From Kryptolebias marmoratus (lineage: Eukaryota > Chordata > Actinopteri > Cyprinodontiformes > Rivulidae): a stretch of DNA of 64,000 nucleotides. The notes below the pieces were generated by a model that saw only the letters and a program-made list of their open reading frames with translations, did no database searches and had not been told where the DNA came from. Location of the stretch: positions 18,853,310-18,917,309 of the forward strand of contig NC_051451.1 in assembly GCF_001649575.2 (NCBI RefSeq), read 5' to 3'. The first letter of the stretch is position 1, and every line of letters begins with the position of its first letter. This document shows, in pieces, positions 47,080 to 61,500 of this stretch. Made by a program: the position numbers and the translations under genes.

Positions 47080-47584
47080 CCTCGTGCTGCCGAAAGTGGA
47101 CAATAATGTTTTTGCCAAAGTCTGTCTGTCAGCAAATTATCTCATGAACAACTGGACAGATTTTATTGAAACTCTCAGAAATTCATCACCGGATGTACGT
47201 CTTCAGCTGATTAACTTTTGGAGATGATTGCCACAACTGATAGATCTCTAGAAACATAAAAGTAGCAATTACTCTGTCAGTTTTAGAGAGCTTGACCGAA
47301 GCATTTGGTGTGGTAGTTGCTGAGACAGATTACCGACACATATGCTCAGCACTAACAGATTGTGCACGATCTTTGCCATTATCTGTTTGGAGTCAACTCT
47401 GTCGGACTGTTAGCAAAATATCACGTGAACCACTGGACAGACTTTAATGAAACTTTTTTTTTACATTTTTCTCAAGATAGCTGCAAATCCATCAGGTCTC
47501 AATGTGAGATAATCTTATCCTAAAACTCCTTTTAAAAAAATAGCTGACAATATGTGTTCCTTTAATCAATGCTACGCCTTTAAT
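47080..47584 (+). repeat. GCATTCCTTGAAGGAATGC-family, two partial copies in tandem
   Basis: The first copy runs from TGCCGAAAGTGGACAATAAT to about 47390. A second restarts at TTAGCAAAATATCACGTGAA and ends GTTCCTTTAATCAATGCTAC. The repeated start shows a head-to-tail pair or an internal duplication. Confidence 0.75.
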
Positions 47585-50500
47585 TCTTTATTAGCACTTT
47601 ATGATTTATTCATGTTAATGAAGCTGCTGACTCAGCTAATGTCTGTGAAATGTGTTTGACTTTTTGCTTAGTTTTAACCGGTGTGCTTTCAGGTGTTTAA
47701 CTTTGTAATCAACCTTCCATGCTTTGAGCTGAGGTTTCTCCGTTTTTGCTTAAAAGATGAGCATCCAGAAGCACAAAATCACCGGAAATGTGGGGCGTTC
47801 TGGGAGAAGACAGACATGTCTGACATTTTCAAATATTATCGCAGTTTTCTAACCTGATGCATGTTTATGTTCCAAAAAAATCTGTTTGCAGCAACATTTC
47901 CTGTTCTGATATTCAGGTTTACATAGCGTGTTGCTCATCAAATAGTTTTTTAAAAAAACCCTTTGGAGGTGATCTCAGGCCATTTTTGCATGCAGTCCTT
48001 TAACTCATAGATGTAATGCAGCGCTGTAAAATCTTTTGATTGCTGCAGTAAAGCAGCTGACCGTTTTAATTTGAATTCATTTCTGTTTGTAGTGACGTAC
48101 GTTGCAAACAAAGCAGGCACTGAATCAGAAGCTGAGGGCAGAAAAGTGTCCAGAACAGCTTAAGGTCAGTGTGATTCACTGTTTGCACTGAGAGGGACAG
48201 CTTTTTTCTCTAATTTGGCTCGTATTACAGGCCAGCCCCATCAGCCGCTACTAATAAATGAACAGACATTTAGTGCAAAACAGCTATGACATTGTGTCTC
48301 GGGGAAGAAATGGGAGAAGATGTGGAAAAAAGAAGAGAGATGGCATTGAAGCAGAAAAACTACAAATAAAATATGATGGACAGTGAAGAGAGATGTTTCA
48401 ACAAGCTCTAATGCTTCTTTCCTGACTCACAGAGCAATGCTTTTTTTATATGAACAACCAGCATCCCTTCACAGATACAACCATTAGTGCACACACACAC
48501 ATACTGTGTTCCAGGAAAATAGCTTCAAGGAGTCTCTCCTAATAACCCACACAGCTAAGTGAGGAAAGAAATAACCCCTGAAGGATGCTGAGTCATCTTA
48601 TTGAAACACACGAACACAACGAGCATCAGTCTCTGCCACCGCTGTTGTTGATGTTTAATCAAAACCTTTTTTGCCAAAGCAGCTCAGTCTGAGAGATTTT
48701 CATCAATGTCCCCGCACAATTATTTCCTAATGCACATTTACACCCTCTGCAATAAAACACCTCCATTCTCAGAACAAATGGCACCAATAACAGCCTGGCA
48801 GGCAGCTTGCTTTACGACCCTCGCAGGATTTAAGAATATTCAAGTCAGAGCTCATAAATTATTAATAACAGAGAAGTGCTTTTCATTGATACTATTTACA
48901 TACGAGTTGTTTACAGTGTGTAGTGTGAATGTGGCGTTGCAGAAACCCTGGAAAAAGTGGCTGTGGGGAAATCCAAAAGGAGTCCACAAGACGTCTCTGT
49001 GATCTGGTTTCCTTGTGGGTTAGGTCTGTCCCTCTTTCTTTGTCTCCTCATTTAACCTCAACTTGACTTTTGTCTTGAGACAGAGAACACCATCTGCCAA
49101 ACTCTCGCGTCCTCTTCATCTCTGAAAACGGTTCTGGCTGACCGTCTGTGGCTGCTGTCGAGCAGCAAAGTGAATTTGTTACGATCAGATGGCTTCTTGA
49201 CGGAGCTCCTCAAAGGACAAGATTCATTTCGGATGCTTTCAGAGCCTAAAACTTAGGCACGCTTTGCAGTAGTTGTGTGAATGTTGGTTCATTTTTTATT
49301 TTATTTTATTATTTTTTACAATATAACTACTTCTGTATACTTAGTGCTACTTTAGCCGTTCATGTAGCAAAACCTTCAGCTCATTCAGGAGATGGGTGTT
49401 CTGACTTTTGGTTTTTGTAACTTCTATGATTTTGAAAATATTTAACATTTTCCCCATAGAAACACACTGAAATCTCTGCAGTTCTCTTTGAAATCTTCTT
49501 CAGTGTGCTTGCTCTATTTAGGTCTTCTTATGCTACTTTTCATTTTCAGCCAATGCTTTGCTACTTTTAGCTTTCAGCTACCGTTCCGTTGGTTTTAGCT
49601 TCTCGCTAGCTTTTGCAATTTTAAACTTTAAAACTTTTGCTGCTTTTTAACTAGCATTTTGCACCTTTTAGCTTGAACAACTAAGTTTCTGCTTCTGCAA
49701 AGTCACTCAGCACTCAGCATTCACTGCACTTTTTCGCAGAAATTGCAGCTCCTCTAGTCTGAATAATACTTCAGCACAGGTACTTTTTCCTCTTCGGTCT
49801 GAAAACACTTAAAATTCAGACGAGCATAAGTTTGGTGCCAAACTGAAGACTGAGGCTGCACAATATTAAAAAAAATAAACCTGCAAAACAAAATGTCACA
49901 GTTGAAAATGTTAACAATAGTTTTTAACAATCACAGATAAGGATAAGGATAAGCTGCACTTTTTGGACCTCTCCACCTCTTGCAGCGTCCTCCTCCTACT
50001 TTAGCGCCTCAGATACCATCATTCATCCATCTGACTGGCCTCATTTATTATTGACATTTATCATCGCTTACCATTTGTTGCAGTCCCTAAAAATCCTTGG
50101 TAATACTGTCATTGCACACATTGATATTTTTGACATGGTGAGCAGCTCCTTCTTCTTTTAATGACTAACAGTTAAAGGCAACAGCTTAACATAAATCCTG
50201 TACATAAGTACATCACACACAGATATACCATTAAAGCGGGTTAATTGCTGGGCATGTAAATGTGGCAGGGGTTCATTTTATAAACAGCTGTCCGACTGGT
50301 AATGTGGATGAGTTTTACCCACGACTATGATGAGCTATAATCATCATCACAAAGCAGCTCCTTAATGGAAATGCGTCCACTGATCACTGATTGGTGGCCG
50401 CAGGAGCAAATAAATAAAGAAATAACAGATTTTCTCAGACAGACAATGAGGTTCTCATGCAGGAAGTCTGCACAGCACTTGATCTCTCCCCCCCCTCTTC

Positions 50501-50964
50501 TAAAATTGGTTGATTATTTAAGCAGGGCAAGTGCATCCATCATTTAGTGCTACGCACCAGGAATAATTGTATACTTTTAAAGCCGTCATAAAAATTGATT
50601 CACACATTACTAAAATTGTGGAAAATCAGTGGTATCGATTTGAGACGAAACCTTTTATTTAAGTCTTTAGTTTAAATAAGCGCCTCGTCGAGAGTCTGAT
50701 TTAGGCTCTTTATTTCCAGACTTTTTAAGACATAAATTTATTTGGAGGTGTTGCAGACTCACACTGATATGTGCTCCAAATCCGTTCATCATCCGTTGTC
50801 TTCAACCCAGGAGTCTCTATCTTTTTTGTTTTGTTATTTCTTTTTCATTCTACTGGGGGGAAACAACAATAAAACCTAAAACATCTGCAAGAGAGACTAG
50901 GAGCTTATTTATGAGAAAATTGTTCTTTTGCAGAAAGGAGATTCAAATTGTGGGGAGGTTTTTT

Positions 50965-50984
50965 TGTTTGTTTGTTTGTTTGTT
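50965..50984. repeat. (TTTG)n microsatellite
   Basis: Five GTTT units after a short T run. Confidence 0.9.
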
Positions 50985-51340
50985 TCCCTCCCCTGTGCAT
51001 CACACAAAATTTTAACTTATTTACTAGAGTCAAACTGTTTTTCTGACCTTGTTTCTTTTAGTTGAGTTGTTCCTTTAAAAGCGGTGATTTCAGAAAGCTT
51101 GAAGTTGTGTGGAGACCACCCTCCTCTTCCCCCTGCTTCACAATGAAAACATGAATACTTTTAAATTACAGGTTGGCTTATTTTCTCCATGGAAACCAAT
51201 TAAAATCCTCAAAATATGTCATTTTTTCAGGATCTCCTAGAATCTCTCCAGAATTGGGTTTAAGTTTGGCTCCTGCTTCTCGCCTCTAAAGCGAGGTGAT
51301 CTGCTTCTCTGGATGTTGGATTCATTTTTTTTCCCTCTAT

Positions 51341-51985
51341 TAATGCCCTCCGCCGAGGGAGAAAGGGTGGCATCGTTTTTGTTCATTCTTCGTGTCATGT
51401 TAGCAAAAAAAATAAAAAATCTTGTGAACCTTGAGGGCTGTTAAAGAAACTTTCAGGAAGTAATCATCAGGGTCAACCCAATTCAAGCCAACTGACCTTA
51501 GCGACACAAAAATGGCTTTAACTCAGTCAGCTCCAGATACTGAGCTAAAATGTAGTGCATTAGCAGCAGAATACCCCCCAACACATGCTCAGAGACATTG
51601 TGTAATATTTGTGCTTAAAACCTTGGTATTAACTGGTGGCATCAGCTGCTTGTTAGCAAAATATCTCATCAGCTAGAGGAGGGACGTTAATAAAACCCTC
51701 AGAATATAATCACTGGATGTGCATTTACAAGTAATAACCTTTTTGGGAGTTAACCAAGATCAAGGTGGCTGCCACAGCTAATCAACTTTGTTTGGTGTGG
51801 CAGTAGCTGAGACTCAGCCACAACACGTACTCTGAGCTCTAACACATCTCAGGAGAACTCTCAATATTGCAAGAGATCGTCATTTAAAAGGCTGGACCAA
51901 AATCTGTTCTTTCTCATCATCCGATGACGTCAGTCTCAGACTCCGGCATGAAGGCGGCAGACGATATGTATTCCTTCCAGGGATG
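51341..51985 (+). repeat. GCATTCCTTGAAGGAATGC-family, two partial copies in tandem
   Basis: The first starts TAATGCCCTCCGCCGAGGGA. The second restarts at TTAGCAAAATATCTCATCAG (51654) and ends GTATTCCTTCCAGGGATGCG. Confidence 0.75.
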
Positions 51986-52657
51986 CGAGGAGGTTAATTT
52001 CCTCTGTGTCTGCCTCCGTTTCTGCCATTAGGTGCTGCTCGACTTTATTGTGCCGTTTATCATTTTGTCTTTCAGACATCCTAACAGAATAAAAGTCGTT
52101 TGTTGGTCTGATATTTGATAACTGTGCTGACTGATGTGTAAACCTGTGCAGACTGTTGTACAGTTGCAGTTATTACCCTCAGGTAAATCTGTGCAAATTA
52201 GTGAAACAGCTCTTCATCTTCCTCCAAAAGGATCGGCATATAATGTTGTAATTGCAGATCTGTTAGCATGTAAACGCAGCCTAATCTGGCACCACTTGTT
52301 TACTCCCACTGGAAGGCTGCTGCTTCTTTTTTTTTGTTTTTGCTGTTCTCCTAATTATCCTCCATCGAGGTAATTGTTTTCCTCCCGAGTGCAAATATGA
52401 TGCATCTCTTTTTTTTCCGTCTCACAGAACAGACGAAAAAAGATGTTTCGGGTTTGTTTTGGAACCTAAGCGCCATCTGAATCTGACTGATCTTTGTCAT
52501 CTTCCCCACAGTCTGAATGATTCATGAGGCTCAATAAAACTGGAGTTTCTGTTACAGAGACTGATTGATTTGCCATTTACGGCAAAGAAAACAAACACAT
52601 TTGAAGTTGGGATTTATGGGAAACACAAAACCATTTAAATACGCAACAGGTTCTTCA

Positions 52658-53380
52658 AATTAAAGGCCTAGCATTCCTGGAAGGAATGCATATCACTCAA
52701 TGCATTTATGCCAGGGTTTAGGAATAAGATCACATTATGATGTAGTTGTAGTTGTTCTGGTGAATCTCATGCAATACCGCAAGTTGTCACACTCAGAGTA
52801 TGTGATGTGAACAACTCCCAGCTATTACCACATCTAATTTTAACTCAGTATCTGTAAAACCGACTGATTTATAGCCATTTCTGCATTGTCTAAGGTTAAT
52901 TAGCTGTGGCAGCCATCTTGAATCAGGAGAACCCCAAAAGCTGATCAGGTATAGATGTACATCCAGTGATTACTTTCTGACAGTTTCATTAAACTCTTTA
53001 CAGTGGTTCTGGAGATATTTTGCTAAATGACAAAAAGCAGTGATTACAATGCTTCAAGGCAAGTTTTTAAAAACAGACCTCGTGCAATCAGTCAGCACTT
53101 GCAATATGTACTGGAGATGAGTCTGAGCTACAATAATATTAAATCTGAGTATTTATTTATTTTTATTTGGTTTTGTAGGATCAGTTAGCTACAGCAGCCA
53201 TCTTAATTCCAAAAGTTAATCAGATGCAGAGGCACATCCAGTGATTACTTTGGGTTTCATTAAAGTTCATCCAGTGGTTCAGATGTTTCGCTAATGGTAC
53301 AGACAAACAAACACACACAGAGACTCGGGCGGAAACGTTGTCACCCTTTTGTCTTCAGCTGTGGGTGATAATTACTCATT
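52658..53380 (-). repeat. GCATTCCTTGAAGGAATGC-family, two copies in tandem (minus orientation)
   Basis: Starts AATTAAAGGCCTAGCATTCC. A first body ends near 53030 (GATATTTTGCTAA), then a second body carries the same landmarks (GCAGCCATCTTAATTCC, CATCCAGTGATTACTTTG) to the decayed hairpin near 53365. Confidence 0.8.
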
Positions 53381-53399
53381 TCTGCACCGAGGTAAGACC

Positions 53400-55600
53400 T
53401 TATTGGTTAATTAGGTATAAGTCCCTCCATCACAATGAGGTTACCAGGCAATGTTCGGAGAAAAACCACGCTGAGTTTCACTAATGCAATAATCAAAACC
53501 TGATGTTTACATTCCTGCTTCTGTAAAGATTAAACAAACAAAAGCAGCACGCCAATATCTTGACAAAATGGCGATGGTTCTGATTAATCCTCTGCTCCCA
53601 CTGTTTATGTGAAGCCCTCCAGATCACCACAGCAAACAGACACATGAAAGAGGGACAGAGGCTTAGCTCGCATTAACTTCGGCCTCCGGTTCCCTAAATT
53701 TTCTCGCTGTGGATAATAATTCAGACTCTCGGCTGAAACGTCACACTGCCCTGTTCTGAAGTTTCCCTTCAAGAGCTAAAGAACAAAAACCAGGAGTCAA
53801 GCACAGCGCTTCGAAAGAAAAGAGAACCGAGAAGTGCAATTTTTCAAGGTGACACTAACTTTTTCCCACCATGTAGGAGTAAAGACACTAAATCACAAGT
53901 CCTCCAGAGAATAAGCTTTACAGTCACTGATCTGCAGGCTTTAATGCTCATATAGATGATGATTGCTTCAAGCTTTTGCTGCTTCTTAACCAAAAAAGGG
54001 TTTTACTTGCTGCGTCTGCATTTCAGCAGAGCAAAATATGTCAACTTAAGACCAAAGGTTTTGTTTGCCCACCTTTATGAACTTGTCAGGACCAAACTAT
54101 TTCTCATTTACTATGTCCCAGAACATCAAATCCTAGCAGTGAAAAAGGCCGTTTGTTTTACAGCCCAGTAAAAACACACCTTCGTTTCTCTCTCAGTGTC
54201 ACATTCGGTCTCTTACTCGGAGGTACAGAAGGTGGAGGCAGAGTTGATACAAAAGGCTGCTGGCTGCCTCAAGTTTCCCTCCCGAAGAAGGAAATGAGTT
54301 TGTTAAACATTTAAAGACGTGTCGGAGCGGATGAAGAACCCTGGGCCTCAGCTCGGGCTCCCAGCAGAACGTCGGTCTGTCAATCTGCCGACAGCCTCGC
54401 CACGGGAGATTCCTCAAGGTTGCACCTCTCTGCTCCGAGAGGGCCGAGAGGAGCTTCATCCCTCCGGTTTTAATTAGGCTTTTTAATTATAGAGCAGCGA
54501 CGGGAGCTGCTGTAGCACTCGAGCAAAGGTGGAAGTGAAGGGAATCTGTGTGTCAACGACACCCTCAACATGCAGTATGTTAAACAAGCTCAAATATATT
54601 TAAAACCAAAAGTTAGCCGTCATTAATTATTCAAGGATTCATATCTTCCGTTTATCGTCAAGGGATGAATTCATAAATAATACAAAAAGAATAAAAAACA
54701 ATAGATAATGCTTCCAGACTAAGAGCAGAAGTGACTGATTGGATGTGAATAGAAAACTGGAGTGATATTTTCTTCTGATTTGATCAGTTTGAGTCAAACT
54801 TTCTTTGAACCAGACTTGCTGCGAGAATTATTGTTTGTTATTAATAACTCAGTCATGTAAAAATTTGTCCCATTTGAATTCTTTTGAATTACCAGACATC
54901 AGGTTGGAAGAAGCTTTGATGCACTGTTTTTAAGTGGCGCGTTTTGTAACTTCTGTTTCTTATTTCCCCATAGTTGTTTAATTCTTCTCAGGGTCACGGC
55001 GGGGAAGAAGGTGGCAGATTTATTTGTCTCAGCGCCGTCTCAGATTTGCTGCAGAGAGTCTGGGAGATAGTTTGATTCTCCGGCTTCACGTTGACACAAA
55101 TCTCCTCGGGCAAAACGCCGAACCTCCCTTTGATTTGGACGTTATCGTCGTGTGGGAACGACAGAGGAATGGATAAGGCCGGTTTGTGTGAATGAATAAA
55201 TGAACATTATTTGGAAGACTAAGTCCTCTGCGTTCGATGGAGAATGCAGCTTTGTTGTTTATTAAAATTTAATGTGTTACTCTCCGTTTCGAGCACCGTG
55301 TTGAAGCGCTTGTCGTGTTTGCCAGCCCTCTATTTTGTTAGGAATTCTTTAATATTAAACACATGCTGGTGAACAAAAGCTTAAACGTTTAACTGCAGCA
55401 GACATGCAGATAGTCATCCACCACCTTCTCCCACCCGTTTGACACTAAATACTGTATTGCATTTGTCTAAAAGAATAATTAAGTGTTGCAGCCCTGTGCG
55501 AATGCAAACTGTTTGCAACATATATTCTAAATGTTTTGTAAAAGATAAACAAGCTATCTTTTAACTTTGTGAAATGACAGAAAATGTTATTTTGGCAGCT
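53400..55600. other. intergenic, no gene seen
   Basis: Mixed composition, with GC-rich patches at 54280-54470 and 54990-55170 that contain no recognisable exon. Nothing further identified. Confidence 0.55.
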
Positions 55601-55639
55601 AATCCTTCTGACTATTTACTGTGAGCAAAAATGCAGATA

Positions 55640-55900
55640 ACCAGGTATAATCTTAAAAGGTGTATTAAAACAAAAAACAAAGAAATAGGCAAGTAGAAGC
55701 AAAAATTTAAAAAGGTGCAAACAGGATCAGTGCCAGGATGTACACTGCAATGATTACTTATATATGAAGAGCTGACAAAGGCTGAATAAAACCAAGAGGC
55801 TTGTTTAGGCTGGGAGGGGCGATGACTGAGGAAAAGGTGAGCTGATGACAGGTGGAACACAGGTGTATGGAGCTGAACAACAAGGAGAGCTGAGAACATG
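55640..55900. repeat. unclassified interspersed repeat
   Basis: The A-rich left part, then GGTGAGCTGATGACAGGTGG and AACACAGGTG, resemble the same broad repeat type as 11722-12076 and 16385-17427. Tentative. Confidence 0.35.
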
Positions 55901-56164
55901 AAACCAAATATCTAAAATACTGAATATATTTCCACTTGAGTAGTGCATTGTTGGCTCGATGCCACAGGTCCAGTTTGTCCCTTGTGTCTCCTCCCTGTAA
56001 TCACCTGTGCTCTGCTGTAAGTTTCTTGCTGCATCATCAGAGTTTTGTTTTCGGAGCTCCTTGTCTCAGCCTGCATTTCGGGTTCAAACCTGACAATCGC
56101 TAACTGATGAGCAAGAAAATAAAGGGTCCAAAACACAAATTATACTAACACAAACACTAGAACG

Positions 56165-56300
56165 TCCAGATCATATAAGTCAATTTTGCCAATATATTCT
56201 GATGTAGTTGTAGCTGAGACATCCCCATCTCATATTCTGATCTTTCATAAAACTTTGACAATTAATGCAGCAGCATGCCTTCCTTCAAAGAATGCCACTT
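56165..56300 (+). repeat. GCATTCCTTGAAGGAATGC-family, fragment
   Basis: GATGTAGTTGTAGCTGAGAC and CCTTCCTTCAAAGAATGCC survive from the 3' half. Confidence 0.55.
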
Positions 56301-57649
56301 TCATTTTGAAAGGTTATTTTACGGTACCTTGAGCTTGAAATTCATGACTTCAGACTTATAAATAAATGAAGCTTTTGTGCCACTTTAAAACTTAGAGTTC
56401 AGCTTCTGTTCCACTGCCTTTACTGCCAGTGTTTAGCTTTCATCATAGAGCCTCAACCTGCATTATTATTATTATTATCTCATAAACAGAAAGAAGAACA
56501 ATTAGTGTCTCGACTGTCGGTGTGCGTCCTTTAACGCTGGACTCTGGCACTGCACCGGGGTCACTCCTGCCACAAAAACACACCTCCAGCTGAGAGTTTG
56601 TTGCTGTGAAGTGTGTGTCATTGGCAGAACCGCAGAGAAAATCTGGACCCAAGTTCTCCCACAATCTAGCACTCTTTTGTGCTCCTGTGTGAAAATACCT
56701 TCAATGAGAAAAGAAGAGCCGCCCGATCCTGTTAACAAAAAAAAGTACTTTTTTATTGTGTAAGAGAAAATATCTTCTCACAATCTTTTGAAAGGCAACG
56801 TTGTCTATACATATTTTTTCAATTAAAGAACAAAAGATAGAAAAACAAATCAGAAATGTGGATGTCTGAGACTCACTGTTGAAAAGACAAAGTTCTCATG
56901 GACGAGTGAAAAGACGATAAGAGCCTTAATAGCTGTAAAAAAATGATTGATGCAAGGTTATAAAAGCTCCTCTCACTGCCAGACAAAAGTGAAACAAGAG
57001 GAAAGATGTGCAGAAAAATTCAATAAGAGATACAGTGTGATAAAAGAACAAACAAGTGAAGTGGGTGAATAAATGAAGTAAATACAAAGGAAGGACAGGT
57101 AGTAAATAAGAGCTATGAGTACCGAGAAGGTTTATACCAAGAGCAAATGTTCATTTTCCTGGAAAGATACTCTGAAACCTGTTGGACATAAATGTACAAG
57201 GCAATCGATTTTAGCATTTTTATGACTTTATCTTTATTATATTTGCACACAAACAGCAGTATGTGACAGCAATAAAAAATGTTAAAACTCTGTGCAGGAG
57301 CAGCTAGGAGCAGATAAGACTCATAAAAACACCTCTTACCTAACCCCCAATACACCCTAATATATTATAAATTATTTAATGAGGGGAAAAAGAAACAAAT
57401 AAAAATGTGTAACAAAGATATAAACATAATGAAAACCATTTTAAAAGTGCAAATACTTTGCTAGTTAACAAAAAAAGAAAACTTCTATGCTGGATTTAAA
57501 TAAAAGTGACTGAAATGAAAGTTGAATATGAGTGAATTTGTTTTTGAAAAGATGTGGAAAAATGTTCTTAAAAAGCAGTCGGGAAATGAACATATATGAA
57601 AACACAAATATATGGTAGTAGATCTCAACATATACTTCAAGTGATCAAA

Positions 57650-57790
57650 GATTGTAATAAAATATCACCGTTTTACCTGAAACTTTGTGACCAAAAAGGT
57701 TGAAACTCTGTCTTTTTTTAAAGACAAAAGGATCTCAGTTTTAAACTCTGGCATGAAAAGCGACAGTCATTATCCATTCCCTCAAGCAAC
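57650..57790 (+). repeat. GCATTCCTTGAAGGAATGC-family, 3' fragment
   Basis: Contains TCTCAGTTTTAAACTCTGGC and ATGAAAAGCGACAG, ending near CCATTCCCTCAAGCAAC. Confidence 0.6.
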
Positions 57791-57799
57791 ACTTAATTT

Positions 57800-60700
57800 A
57801 AAAATAATTTCATCACTTCCTATAAATCCTAGAAGTTGCGTATGTGTTTGTTTTGTTCGAGTCGTGCATTCCTTCATACCCGCCATCTGTTCTCTGGTTT
57901 GTTGTTTTTTTAGGTCCTTTTTGCTCCCCCTGAACACCAGACCTTGGTCTGTGAATCATCAAACTTCTCCCTCAGTCTGCTTTCATTTGTTTCTTACTCT
58001 CCTGAGTTGTTGTTTTTTTTATATGTAATTCAAATTTTTCTTTCTGCTGCTGCTGTTTTGAGTTTCCTATCTCCTCCGTCAGAATGGTTTGGTTTGACTT
58101 CTTTATAAAAAAAGTGACAGTTTGATTGTGCATTTCTCTAACCTAACAGGACATACTGCTGCCTGACCTGATCTGACATGACTTGTCAACGTGAGCACTT
58201 TATCACAGTGTCAGCTCATTATAAAGCAAATTGAAATCGGTGTCCTGTCAGTCCTGAAAGCCTGTAAGGTTTTGCTGCTGTGTTAACATCCTCCTGTAGC
58301 AAAGTGCTGTATTTATAAGTGCGGACCTGGTGGCCTGTGTGGTGCTGATGTTAAAAATACAGTGCGATTACGCTGGTACTTCCTGTTAGTCTAATGGACG
58401 GACAGGTAAGTTTGGACAGAGCGCTCCTTCGGGAGGAGGTCAGGGGGTGCAGGGGGTATAAACCCTGAACATGCAGTCAGCAGTGTTTGTGCAATTACCC
58501 TTATGAGCAGACAGGGAAAGGAGAAGCTCAGCACCACACTGCCCTTAGCAAAAAGTATAGAATCACCTCTCTTGGACAGTGTGGATTTCATTCAATAGCT
58601 GGATATTCCACATTGTAAAATATACCTAAAATAATATATATATTTTTTACAACTCAAGTAGAGAAAGGAATGAGGAATCACTGAAGTCACTGGGTTGTCC
58701 TTTCTTTCCAAAAATTTTTTAAAAAGTATAGATAATGACTTCCACTGTCCTGGTCCTGCATCTTGACATGTTACCTCATATTATTGCGGACTGTAGGAAA
58801 TGGTTTTCTGCTCCAATCCAGAATCATGGTTCATTCTGTTTTATATCCACTCCTCCACAATGCTTCACTGACACTCTTTAACACACCGTAACCTTGATCA
58901 TCTGTTTGCGTTTTAATGATAGTTTACGTTAGCATCTCCGGTGCGTGGTTTCATTTACTTTTTACATGTAAGCCACTAACTCTCTCTTCCTTTGATGCTT
59001 CAGCTTTTTGTTCTGACGGATAAATTTGTTGGTACCCTCACAGATCATTGAAAAGTGAGTCACTTAAAAGCAATTGCCTAATGGATATCTGCATGCCTTT
59101 AGTATGAGACAGAGTAATCGAAAAAAACTAGTTCAGACAGATTTCTCTGCACAATTAAATAGACGGTTAATCTTTGCTTTCTAGTCATGTTTCAGACAAA
59201 GTGTTTGCCTCTCATTAGTATCACAGGGAGATTCAAGCTTTTCCGTCAGACATTCAGCCTATTTACCTCTCCTGAAGCCGTCATAACCAAAGAGAGGAAG
59301 AGAAGCTTGTGTAACTTCGGCTTCATTTGACCCAAAGGCCATGGGAAGGTTAAAAGAAACAAGCAGCCACTGGGTAGTTTGGTATCGTTGTTTGGACCAC
59401 GCGGAACATGAAGCAGAGAAAGCAAAGTTAAGAGCTACTGACCACAGCTGCCTATATTATTAAAAACTATAAGGTTGGTTCATGGGACTGTAGCCAACCT
59501 TCAAGAACATGACCGCAAGAGGAAATGCAGCCCCAGGTTCATCAGATGAATGTAAAACTAAGGAACGCATCCAAAACCATTCAAGCTGAACTCTAAAGTT
59601 AAGCTTTGATGCATTCTGATTGCATAATTTGCTGTATTTTGAATTATTTCGTGGAAGAAAACCCTGGATGGCGACAAAAAAATAAACAAAACAAACAAAC
59701 AAAAACCTGTGACATGAATTCACCTAAATGAGGGCTGAAGAGCCCAGAGGTTTGTGGGACTGATGAGCCAAAACTGGAGCATCACATAAGCAGTTCCTTT
59801 GAATACTGTGGAAGGAATTTCTCTGTGTTTATACAGAAAGTTTCATTTAGTGTGTTGTTTTTCGGTTTATTGTGTATTTTCTTTTTGCTGTTTCCCCGCT
59901 GTGTTTTGACCCAAATTTCAAACAGCCGGCTGGGTACGGCCACCATCCAGACTGTGCTCTTTTTTTTTTTTTTTTTTGTGCTTGGAGCAGTAAATTTGTG
60001 AAACAAATCAATAAACTTTGTTCTCCCTGTGCTTCGCTGAGTCGGCCATGTTTGGACCCTGGAGCACCTCGAGCTTGCTTTCAATTATTTCTTGATCAAA
60101 ACTCAATTATTCATGTAACATTAGCGTCATGGCTGTGCTTTATACGTCAGAGAAAACACCTCTTGACTCGATTCTCTTCCTTTTAATTAATGTTTGAATT
60201 ACTGCCCGGAGACTTCCTCTCTTTTGTTTCTCCACTTCGAGCTGTAGGTTTTACTGCGGATGAGGCTTTCAAAGCTCAATCTGATCCTCCACCACCCTAA
60301 TTTTTACTGCGGGTGGATCTATAGGGGAAAAGGTCTGTACTCAGGTGATTTACGATGCTATTTTTCTCCGTTTTTCTCTGTAGGACTGAGCCTATTCTGC
60401 CTGAATCACTCACTGTACGTCTCTCAGATGTTGTGCAAAAACTCAAAGCCTCATCTGTATTTCCCTCACGGTCATGGTCTGTTTTATATCTGGTTTCCTC
60501 CAGGAAAAAAAACAAAACCCTGTAGGTATGATATATGTTGTGATTAATTCAGGCAGGAGAGCTGGAGGAGAGCAAAAAGATGAATGAACTGCAGTTTATA
60601 TGCAATAAAGATAACAGTTAAGACTCAGGGTCTGCACTTTTTAGTAAGTTGTTGATTTAAAACTCTCCTAAAAACCTATTTGGAAGATTCAGATTTCAAT

Positions 60701-61280
60701 TAGTTTTGCTGCAATGTTTAAGAAACATCTCAGTCAAATGTGAAAGGACTACTTCCAGGTCTTTTCATGAATATTTATGCGGCGCAGTCTCGTGGCAACA
60801 GCTCATGAAGTGTTCAAAGCTCAAACTTTAATTTCTGTCAGGAAAAGTGTCAAAGTTTCCAAAGACGTCATGCAAAGATAAAAAGGGGAAAATAAAGTAC
60901 ACAGGGAAGTGTGTTTTAGAATGCAAAGTATGACAACATAGCTTACAAAGGAGGAGAAATTGAACATTTTTTTTTTATCTCAAATGATTATCTTTCAGAT
61001 TCAGTAATCAGCCTGGAGAAGGTGGGAGGCGTATCACTGAATGCAATAACTGCTGGCGAATAATCTCAAGTGCCTCTTTGCAGACTCGACAGATGATGAA
61101 TTTCGAGCACACGCTCCGCAGGAGCGACCGTGAATTATTTAATGCGCTTAAAAGAACGACTGACGGAGAGTTTTAGAAGAAGTGGGGCGAAGGCTGCCAG
61201 AAACAGACCAGATGGTGATGTGTGTGCAAGAGTGGAAGAGCAGAAGCCAAACTTTCTTCTGTCGTTTCCATTTTATTAAA
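57800..61280. other. intergenic, no gene seen
   Basis: No recognisable exon or RNA gene. A poly-T run (59959-59977) and A/C-rich simple patches (59680-59705) are present. Confidence 0.55.
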
Positions 61281-61284
61281 AGAT

Positions 61285-61500
61285 TAAGGAACGCATATCA
61301 CCCGCCACCTTTCATACTAAAAAGGATGAAAGGTCAAACCTTAACCTTATGCACAATCCTATACGATGTTGCAAGATCTGTTAGCGCTCGAAGTATGTGT
61401 TTTTGAACAACTCTCAGCTACCACAACACCAAATTTTAGCTCAATACCCATAAAACTGACTAAACTATAAGCCCTTTCAGCAGTCTGTGATAATTATCAA
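61285..61500 (-). repeat. GCATTCCTTGAAGGAATGC-family, 3' half (minus orientation)
   Basis: GGAACGCATATCACCCGCCA, CCTTTCATAC and CAACTCTCAGCTACCACAAC match the family in order. A further piece of the same orientation (GCTGTGGCGGCCATCTTTTA) lies at about 62025-62080. Confidence 0.7.
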
